A stretch of 64,000 nt of DNA from Viridothelium virens. Its lineage: Eukaryota > Ascomycota > Dothideomycetes > Trypetheliales > Trypetheliaceae. The position numbers were made by a program, and so were the translations under genes. Location of the stretch: NCBI GenBank assembly GCA_010094025.1, contig ML991776.1, positions 124,001 to 188,000 of the forward strand. The letters are read 5' to 3'. The notes below the pieces were generated by a model, which was not told where the DNA came from, did no database searches, and saw only the letters and a program-made list of their open reading frames with translations. Of this stretch, positions 56,547 through 64,000 are shown piece by piece. Positions within the stretch are counted from its first letter, which is position 1, and every line of letters starts with the position of its first letter.

Positions 56547-59500
56547 TATGGCCTGAAGCCGTTATGAAGCTTCAATTCAGGCAGTGCGTTGGATAGCGAT
56601 AGAAAAGAATAATGTACGAATGATTACTGCATGGCGAGAACGTTCAGTAGTTAACAAGGAGAAATGACAATTACGAATGAATACTGTTTTTCGCCAAGAA
56701 AGAAATACAGCCAAACCTGCGGTGTGTCCATATCAGAAGAAGAAAAGTCAAGGAGCTCAGCCTCTTGCTTTGCGTGTTGAAAGGACGTGTTTCGCCTCCT
56801 GAGGCTTTACTCTACGTCCGTACGGCTATCGATGACGGGTACAACGGCAGCTACGATCCCGAGTCACGAAACTGCTGGGGTTTCGACACACCCCACTTTG
56901 ACTTGCATCCCACTCATATTCTGTAAGAGTTTCGAAGTGGTTAGGATTGGAAAGATGACCATTCTAGCTGTGCTTTAAGAGAACTTGGTGTTTTGTTGAT
57001 CGTACGGAGAATTTTCCACGTTTTTCGGAGGCGCATCCTTGACATTGTCCTGGGACACAATGCAGGTCGGAAACGTCCAAAGGAGTTTATTGGTCTTCGC
57101 CACCCAAGAGGTTCCCCAGAAATACGGTTACCAGATCCAGGAACCTAATCGACCCGAGTAATTAGTGAGTCCTTTGCCGATGGCTTTGAGGAGGCTCTCG
57201 AATTTTGCTTGGTAGCGCAATGACCTTGGAGAATCTTTGTTACTTCGCGTTCTCCTGGCCGAGAAAAACCATACAGAGTGTTTCTAACCGCTTTGAGGCC
57301 GTGCTCGCATCAGGAGAGCATTCACGATTTGCAGGTTGTTGAGCTCTGAGCTGTACGGAGCAGGCTTGACACACATAGATCTTAATCCTTCTCAGCTCTC
57401 TTGAGGTCTTTCCTTTTCTCCAGGCAATGTTTATTTTTAGCAAGTGGCCAAACAATCTATGTCGCATCAATTTAGAGTATATTCCATCGCTGGCGAGGAG
57501 AAGAAGAAAAAGAAAAAAAAAAAAAAAAAAAAAAAAGAGAGAGAAAAAACAAGCAAATGGAGTATTTTGGAGCAATGCGACCTCAACAACACCACATGCT
57601 GTCACTCCTGCTATCATCTTCGTAGAGCAGCTCAGACTTTTTTTCGGCCATGCTCAATGTCTGATTCGTCCACAGAAACAGCGATGCACGGGAGAAGGAT
57701 CCTCTACATTCAGATGCGAACGAGATCAATGATCTGTAGCTAAGAATGAACTGTCATTTTTAAGATGATAGCGTGATATGGGCTTTCCTCAATCTATGTT
57801 CTCTTCTGTACTGCCAATCGGCCTTGATCGCATCAATTCCGCTGTGAGAACATTGAGCGATGTGCGCTCTCATTACCCTAACGTTCAAAAATGCCGGCTC
57901 TGCGCACTACTCTACGTAAGATCACACAGCAGAGTGGCCCCTGGCCGCGAATTCATCGTCGACAAATCAGATCTCATCCCAAAAATCGAAATGGTGGCAA
58001 CTCTAGTCATGCGAGGCGCTCGACCATTGAAGGTTAATTAAGTTTCAGTGTGGTACATCCGGAGACTGAGCATCAATCAAGCCCCGCTGCACGGTACGTT
58101 GAATGCCATATACAGTGGGCCTTCAGGATTCATGAAGATTTTGCAACCGACGTGGAGTGTAGTTCGGGCAAATGGAGAACTCATCAAAATAGATTCGCGC
58201 GATATTGAGGCAAAGTAGCGACTACAATGTCGGTCAGTAAAGAAGCTGTAGGGCAGTGTAAATAGAGGTAGCAAGAGTCGTTTAATCAGTCTGTTTGTTT
58301 TGGCACCATTCAAGGTACGAAGTAGGTGATCGACAGTTGAGGATGAATTATCATGCACTGAACCTGTCGTCGTTAAATTTCGTCATCCAGGGACTCCCGA
58401 AACTACGCAGCAAGTCGCAACTCATGATGCAAGTCTTGAAAGCATGTCTGATGTCGCTGGTCCCCACTTCAATTGCGAAGCGCATGGAAAGGCGTTTTCT
58501 GCACAGTCACGTCGACCTCCTCTTTCAGGCAATAACGGCCACTCCCCTGTCAGTGGATCCTATATTATATTGTATGCAGACAAGGTGCCTCTCGAGTGCA
58601 GCAAACCGCACGGCGCCTCCCAACATGCGTCGTATGTCTTCATGCCCCGTCAGAGTGTACTTTACTCCGTACCGACGGCATCTGCATTATGCCCACCAAG
58701 TAGCAGAATCATGATAGTCGCAAAATTGATGATAGAAGAATGGCAGACAAGATAAGCGATTACGGATCTGGAGCGCGTCGACAACAGGAACAGGTAGATT
58801 ATTGCTTTTCTCGGACGCAGCTAATGAGAAAGCGGACTAGAAGATCCGAGCTCTTGGCGATGTTGGTTATGAGGGGAAGGACACCATCACTCTGATCCCC
58901 CAGCAAACAAAACGGCTCGGGTCGCTCAAAGCCTCGTGGCCACTGTTGAAGCACGCGGTGATGCCATCACGAACGGTCCAATCTTCGGCCAAGTTTGAGT
59001 TGCCGTGCAGATTCCCTGCATCGACTACCATTTACCAGCATGGGCTCTATTAGGCGAGGATCAGCCTGGCGGATTGTGCCGCCCAGGTCATTGATGTTGA
59101 TTTTGCTCAACCATACCGTGTCTCCTGTTGTTGTTTTTTTCGTAAGCTGAGTGGGCGTTCATCTCATCAGACTCGTTCCAAACCTGTCATCACTCTAGTT
59201 CCGTAAAATTGAAGCACCGTGCAAGAAATTGGTCGGTCGAGACCGGAGCATAATGCTTAGGGTAGGACCCCCGGTGTTGGATGTTGGTCGTCAAGACCCG
59301 TCAAGACCGAGGGACCTCCAGGAGCTGCAGCTTCCTGCAAAGAAACGTCTTTTCTTTTTCTCATTCTCTTACAGCCTACGGCGTGTCACCCTAGATCGCC
59401 TGCGTGCCATGAGGAAAACAGGGGACCAATCGCCCCCAGAAATGCCGATCAAACAGGCCCAGCTTTCCAAGCTCCTGCCCTGGCTACCCTCCATGACCAT

Positions 59501-59898
59501 CGACCAACATGTTCCCGCGCAAGATTCGGTGAATACCAACATCGACTATGTACCACGAAAAGCCCCATTGCAATGGAGCCTTACGCTTAGACGGCACAGA
59601 GGGCCCAGCACCCGGATTCCAGTTACACCTCGGTTCCCATGGCGTGCGTAAGATCACCTTATCGTTTGTCTTTTCTTGACCATACGGGACCTGACGGCCG
59701 GGAGATGATGCTTAATTCATTGGCGCGGCTTGCGAGCATGTTAAATGTAACCGTACCGGCAGAAGTACCTTTCACTGTCTCTCATCCCAGTGCGAAAGCA
59801 TTTCTCGTCGCTGTGCAATTCAACCCTCCCCACAGTGCTTTCCAATGGGTCCAGCGACTAAACGGTGACGGAGAATCTGTATTGCTGTTTTCCTCGAG
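56547..59898. other. Gene-poor stretch, about 3.35 kb
   Basis: No full gene. 57778-58041 (plus) is an 87-codon frame with a Cys-x2-Cys near the middle (CRLCALLY), reminiscent of the start of HET-domain proteins, but without the rest of the domain; treated as unproven. 59229-59651 is open but low in protein character. Contains a poly-A run. Confidence 0.4.
57513..57536 (+). repeat. Poly-A tract (about 24 nt) in a purine-rich run
   Basis: The uninterrupted A run lies in a longer AG-only stretch (about 57495-57548). No retroelement sequence was recognised just upstream, so a retro-insertion tail is not claimed. Confidence 0.9.
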
Positions 59899-61317
59899 AT
59901 GGGCTACCCACCGCGACAACAAGCCATCATTGGCGTCTGTACATCGCTCATAATTCTATCCACGGCCGCAATCGTTCTACGGCTGTTGTCGAAGCGGATA
60001 GCGATTGGTCGAAATGCTTCGATGAGACTTTGGTGGGATGACTGGTTGGCCATTCTAGGATTGGTATAATCTTTCCTGGACCGAGCATGCTCGAATATTC
60101 GCTAAACAATTCATAGGTCTTGTCATACGGTCCCAATATCATCATGCTTGTTGGTAAGTTCTAAGGTCCTCTTCTCGAAAAATATCCATAGGACTGCGTG
60201 ATAACGGAGCCTAGGTCTTAAATATGGCCTCGGCAAGCTTCATCTGGCTGAACTCTCAATGAATCAGCTTGAGACTTGTCTCAAGGTATGTCAAGAATCC
60301 TTTGGCATTGCTGTTTCAGGCCATTCTCATTCTAAGCATGGACTGACGAGACGTAGCTACTCTACTCTCTACAAATCCTCTGGACGGCAACAATGCCCTG
60401 TGTTAGGTGGTCATTGTTGTTCTTCTACGTGAGGCTATTTCCTGTGAAACAACTTCGGCTTGCATGCTGGGCTGTCGGGATCTTCATGGCCGTCTTTCTC
60501 ATCGCATGCGAATTCGTCATCATTTTTCAATGCTCACCCACCGAGTACACATGGAACCGCCTCATACCGAACGGTCACTGCATCAACCTCACGAACTTCT
60601 ATATCGCAGCGTCTGTCTTGAACATGCTGACTGATATTGTGACTTTGGTGCTACCGCTAGGAGTCATCTGGGGCCTGCAGATCGACACGCGCAAGAAGGT
60701 AGCGCTCTCTGTAGCATTCACGATAGGAGGATTGTAAGTCACAAGAGATCTTACAACGCCCTGTGGCGAATGAATAATACTTGCTGACTGGCTGTGAAAG
60801 TGTATGCATTGTATCCATCGTTCGCATTCAGCTTCTAGCAAGCCTGAATCCCAGCGATCCTACCTGGTCTCAAGTCTATCCTGGAATATGGACCTGCGTT
60901 GAATCGAGCATAGGAGTTGTCGTTGCTTGTATACCCTCATTCACTCCGATCATTCTCAGTTGTATCAGAGGACGCATGTCAGCGACCGAAGTTGTCATTG
61001 GCTACATAAGGAACCACGGCACAGTCGATACCTTCGAAGAGAAAGGCGACGTAATAGACCCTGGGAGAATGGCTGCTTTCAACAGCAGCGATGAGACCGC
61101 CGTCGCCGGAATTCGTTCCGAAAGCGCTGCACGTGTGGAAGCGGAGCTTTGCAGAAACTCGTCCGGAGAGTCTTACGATCATGACGAATTGCCATTGAAT
61201 GGTATATTTGTGACGAACGAGGTGAAGATGACACGAGAAGAGCGGACCAGAAGAGCACCAAGAACACCCACCCGTGAAAGATCGAGATCGAAAGCTCATC
61301 ATGCATCAAGGGCATAA
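59899..61317 (+). CDS. Fungal rhodopsin-domain integral membrane protein, 388 aa
   Basis: Seven-helix membrane protein of the fungal rhodopsin-like domain family (often fused to CFEM domains; none here). Exons: 59899-60063, 60117-60153, 60215-60285, 60357-60733 and 60801-61317; all GT-AG, frames agree. Family landmarks: MRLWWDDWLAILG at the end of helix one, KYGLGKLH after the third join, LQILWTATMPCVRWSLLFFYVRLF, the EFVIIFQCSP...W and GHCINLTNFYIAASVLNMLTDIVTLVLPLG segments, GGFVCIVSIVRIQLL, and a final helix before a cytoplasmic tail. The ~110-residue tail is charged and ends in a basic TPTRERSRSK stretch. Family function is largely unknown; the paralogues in plant pathogens are G-protein-coupled-receptor-like, an analogy only. 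The first ATG before helix one was used. Confidence 0.88.
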
Positions 61318-61364
61318 TGTTTTCATTACAAGCATACAAGTCATCTCAATGATACCCCCGTCTC

Positions 61365-61742
61365 TCAGAAGCATCGGCCTGTGATCTGCCACTGGCCAGG
61401 TAGACAGCACTAATAGATATGCATTGGGGGCAAAAGGCAAAGGGATGGCGTATATAGGATAGACAACAAGGAGACTCACGTCGACGATGACTAGTACTAC
61501 GAAGTTCGTGAAAGTGATCTTACCGATGAGGCCTTGTCCATCTGAGATTCGAGGGTCGCCATCTCCCACTGCTTCTGACACAATTTCCTCAATGTTCTTG
61601 TTTCTCAATAAGTGCTGCATCAAAAAATGTCGATGTCAACAAAAGTGCCGGCATTATTTACCTCTAAACGTTTCAAGAGTTTCTCACGCTCGCGCAGCTG
61701 ATCCCACTTGGCAACTAATATGAGGTCAGTATCGATGCGCAT
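61365..61742 (-). CDS. Possible small gene, 86 aa, facing the rhodopsin-domain gene
   Basis: Three exons can be drawn: 61742-61662, 61614-61480 and 61409-61365. Each join is phase 0 with GTAAAT/GTGAGT donors and GATGCAG/CTATTAG acceptors. The product starts with a charged helix (KWDQLREREKLLKRLEHLL), continues EEIVSEAVGDGDPRI, then a hydrophobic segment ITFTNFVVLVIVD, and ends GQWQITGRCF. I do not recognise it. Support is the agreement of phases and splice sites plus coherent amphipathic sequence; lack of homology evidence keeps confidence low. It may be the 3' end of a larger or decayed gene. Its stop is 47 bp from the rhodopsin-domain gene's stop. Confidence 0.42.
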
Positions 61743-62560
61743 CTTAGAGCAATGCTTCCCCAAGCCTAATTAAAATCGCTTGTTCTCTAGCCCGGTGGTT
61801 TCATTCAACTTCCACTTTTTCAGAGATTTAAATTCTAAACTCGAGTAACATATACTAGTAAACCCCCGCGCCGCTGGTTCTTAATCTAAATTAGAAATTG
61901 CTGCAATTATTCCAGCTCAACATTTCACTAAATCACTCCATGAGTAGGCTTGCGCTGTGCAGAGGTATTGGATACTCTATATACGTTTGACATCTATCTG
62001 TGCCATCTACCATTTTTTGTTTAATGCGCGCCATACGATAAACTATCCCTTGCGCTGCTGCAGCGGGCTGCCGCGCACGGACCACTTTTTTGATAGGAGG
62101 GCAGCACGTGACTTATAGTCCGTGCGCGGCAGCCCAGCAGCGCAAGGGATAGGAATGATTGAGAGCCCCACCTCTTGCCACACCTGAGATACTTCCATAC
62201 CCGGATATGTAGAATCAAACCTATGCCACCCAATTTTGAGGTCGCCGACTTTGACTCATAATTAGTACTGAACGGGCAGACTTTGACTTTAATTTGAGAC
62301 TCGCGAAATTCAAACAGTTCTGCGTGCTTTGGACTTATTGAACGCCACTTGAGCTCCATCAAAACAAATGACATCACACCCGCTAACCAGCATGCATTAC
62401 ACACATAATTCCGATCTGCCACAACTCTTCATGTTGAAAGCTTCCACATTGTCTTTCCTACGACGAATCCTCCCTCCGTGCAGAGACAGTTGACCCAGCC
62501 GTGCGCCCTCAACATTCCACTCAGCTTCCAAATCCTCTCTCAGGTCTTCCCATCCTAACA
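61743..62560. other. Intergenic with foldback element
   Basis: AT-rich left half (61790-62030), then the short inverted-repeat element, then the upstream region of the DAO-family gene. The minus-strand open frame crossing the element (62422-62021) is not accepted as a gene. Confidence 0.5.
62046..62149. mobile_element. 104-bp foldback/MITE-like element flanked by TA
   Basis: Left arm 62046-62081 and right arm 62119-62149 are reverse complements, identical except for a 5-base insertion (CAGCG) in the left arm. A 37-bp spacer separates them. The ends read TCCCTTGCGC...GCGCAAGGGA and are flanked on both sides by TA, the target duplication of Tc1/mariner-type DNA transposons. No transposase is present, so it would be non-autonomous. 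Alternative: a hairpin with a regulatory role about 410 bp upstream of the next gene. Confidence 0.65.
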
Positions 62561-64000
62561 ATGGCCTCTGAAAAAAAGAACATCGTAATAATAGGTAAGC
62601 CAGGCGTCCCATCTTCCTCAAAACTCCAGTCCCCCACACCAAACCAACCCCCCCCCAGATCCTAACCGTCTTCCTCTCTCCAGGTGGCGGCATCATCGGC
62701 ACCACAACCGCCTACTTCCTAACCCACCACCCCTCCTTCTCGCCCACCACCCACACCATCACCCTCCTCGAAGCAACGCGCATCGCAGGCGGCGCCTCGG
62801 GCAAAGCCGGCGGCCTCCTCGCCCTCTGGGCGTACCCCTCATCTATCGTGCCGCTGTCATTTCGGCTGCACGCGCAGCTCGCAGCGGAGCACGGCGGGGA
62901 GGAGCGGTGGGGGTATCGGCGGACGAATGTGGGGTCGTTTACTGCGAGGGGGAGGGCGGTGCCGCCACGGGGGAAGGTGTGGGGGAAGGAGGGGGAGATG
63001 GATGGGAAGGGCAATGGGGATAACGGAGGAGGAGGAGGAGGAGGAGCAGGAGGGGGAGGGGGAGGAGGAGAGAAGGGGAAGGAGGGGCTCAGTCTGGAGA
63101 AGTTGTCTGCGGAGCAGCAGGCGCGGCAGAAGGAGAGGAAGGGAAAGTTGAGGGCGGCGGGCGTCCCGGCGGATTTGGACTGGTTGGATGCGGGGAGTGC
63201 GGTGGGGTATGCGAGTATGGCGGGGGAAGGGGAGACGGCGCAGGTGCATCCGTATCAATTTACGACGAGTATGGCGGCGTTGGCGGAGGAGGCTGGGGTG
63301 AAGGTGGTCTTGGGGTCGGCGAAAAAGATTCAGTATAGTGGGGATGGGAAGGAGGTGAAGGGGGTGGTGTATCAGGAGAAGGAGTCTGGGAAGATGGTAG
63401 AGCTCCCTGCAACGGATGTGGTGATCGCAGCAGGACCGTGGACACGGGAAGTATATCCATCGGCGCCGATTGGGGCGATGCGTGCACATAGTGTGACGAT
63501 CCGGCCAACGAGACCGGTGTCTGCGTATGCGCTTTTCACAGAGATCGATCTGCCGAAGAACTTTGGAGGAAGGGGGAACGAGTCGCTGAAGTCAGTGCGA
63601 AAGGGCGGGAAGACGGTAACGCCTGAAATATATGCACGTCCTAAGAATGAAGTATACGCATGCGGCGAAGGAGATAACGAGGTTGCTTTCCCTTCATCTA
63701 CCGATCTCGTGCAGGTGGATGAAGGGAGATGTCAAGACATTGTTGATTATGTAGGAAGCATCAGCGACGAATTGCGGGACGGTGAGGTCACAGCCAGGCA
63801 AGCCTGCTATCTGCCAAATGTACAAATGGGCTCTGGTCCACTCATAGGAGAGACTGGCGTTAAAGGTCTTTTGATGGCAGCAGGACATACTTGTTGGGGA
63901 ATTCAGAACGGACCCGGAACGGGGAAGCTTATTAGCGAGTTTGTGTTTGATGGAATGGCTAAGAGTGCTAAGATCCATTCACTTGCCCCAGAAAGGGTAT
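62561..64000 (+). CDS. FAD-dependent oxidoreductase, DAO family, TDA3-like (C-terminus beyond window)
   Basis: Flavoprotein of the glycine-oxidase/D-amino-acid-oxidase (DAO) fold, closest in pattern to yeast Tda3, a protein tied to late endosomes and the cytosol. Exon 1 is 62561-62594 (MASEKKNIVIIG), joined by an 89-bp GT-AG intron to exon 2, 62684 to the edge, so the split codon rebuilds the GGGIIGTTTAYFL dinucleotide motif. Further motifs: ATRIAGGASGKAGG, the VHPYQFTTSMA segment, VVIAAGPWTREV and near the end AAGHTCWGIQNGPGTGK, the C-terminal FAD motif. Residues ~110-150 form a Gly-rich low-complexity insert (encoded at about 63000-63090) not expected in the family core. The first 600 bp are very GC-rich, with a C-to-G skew change near 62880. 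No stop before the window ends. Confidence 0.92.
62640..63400. other. GC-rich island with C-to-G skew flip (near 62880)
   Basis: Plus strand: 62701-62760 has 35 C and 2 G; 62941-63000 has 8 C and 36 G. The sharpest of the five islands. Confidence 0.88.

Noticed and set aside
57200-57240. tRNA-like string (TGGTAGCGCAATGACC)
   Set aside because: No matching acceptor stem, anticodon arm or T-loop in the next 80 bases.
57495-57548. Poly-A/purine run as a retrotransposition tail
   Set aside because: No reverse-transcriptase, SINE-like promoter boxes or target duplication seen nearby; simple low-complexity is enough.
57778-58041. Possible start of a HET-domain protein (CRLCALLY near the middle)
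   Set aside because: Only a Cys-x2-Cys and a hydrophobic pair resemble the family; none of the conserved HET core motifs follow within 2 kb on either strand.
59229-59953. Two overlapping frames ahead of the rhodopsin-domain gene as extra N-terminal exons
   Set aside because: They are in conflicting frames and lack a signal peptide or CFEM cysteines; the family's first helix starts right after the chosen ATG.
62021-62422. 133-codon minus-strand frame covering the foldback element
   Set aside because: It reads through both arms of an inverted repeat, and the sequence has no transposase motif.
62857-63489. 210-codon minus-strand frame rich in His, Pro and Arg
   Set aside because: Shadow of the G-rich half of the TDA3-like gene.

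Overview
The window is nuclear DNA of a filamentous ascomycete (Pezizomycotina). The evidence is the spacing of small spliced genes, short introns (about 50-120 bp) with CTRAC-type branch sites, single-exon genes of up to 1878 codons, and gene families typical of that group: a KilA-N/APSES regulator, a TAM/LaeA-like methyltransferase, a fungal rhodopsin-domain protein, PDK1-type Pkh kinase, Sec16 and an ABCA-type transporter. I cannot place it to class from sequence alone. Exons were built by hand from reading frame, splice consensus and family similarity, and 42 introns are proposed in all.

Layout. 1-6.7 kb (all minus strand): the ubiquitin-conjugating enzyme Rad6 (cut by the left edge), a mitochondrial DEAD-box helicase of the Mss116 type, an unrecognised membrane protein, and a retinol-dehydrogenase-like SDR. 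6.7-16.4 kb is gene-poor and looks accessory: two unrecognised proteins (678 and 349 aa), a degenerate tandem repeat, and a GMC oxidoreductase broken by one base. 17.4-26.1 kb (minus): a KilA-N/APSES regulator with a very long upstream region, a membrane-anchored SDR, and the PDK1-like kinase. 27.2-36.8 kb (plus): a secreted protein with an LxGC...His arrangement, a disordered 691-aa protein, a 1036-aa J-domain protein, and a WW-domain protein ending in three tiny Gly/Asp exons. 37-40.8 kb: a divergent FAD monooxygenase / methyltransferase pair. 41-56.5 kb: the secretory block, with NEO1 flippase and SEC16 fired from a shared 441-bp interval, then a full-length ABCA-type transporter. 59.9-64 kb: a seven-helix rhodopsin-domain protein, a possible 86-aa gene facing it, a 104-bp TA-flanked foldback element, and a DAO-family oxidoreductase of the TDA3 type (cut by the right edge).

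The genes are mainly housekeeping: membrane traffic (Neo1, Sec16, ABCA transporter, Pkh kinase), ubiquitin and mitochondrial RNA functions, with a few oxidoreductases. There is no polyketide or peptide synthase, so no metabolite cluster is claimed. No tRNA, rRNA, CRISPR array or viral fossil was found.

The signal I find most unusual is not a gene. There are five focal GC-rich islands inside coding sequence, near 38.0, 41.2, 51.0, 52.4 and 62.9 kb. In each, the plus strand switches abruptly from C-rich to G-rich, in the same order whichever strand the gene is on. Other points of interest are three GC-AG introns among 42, micro-exons, and the CNF1/CheD-like Cys-His spacing in the secreted protein.
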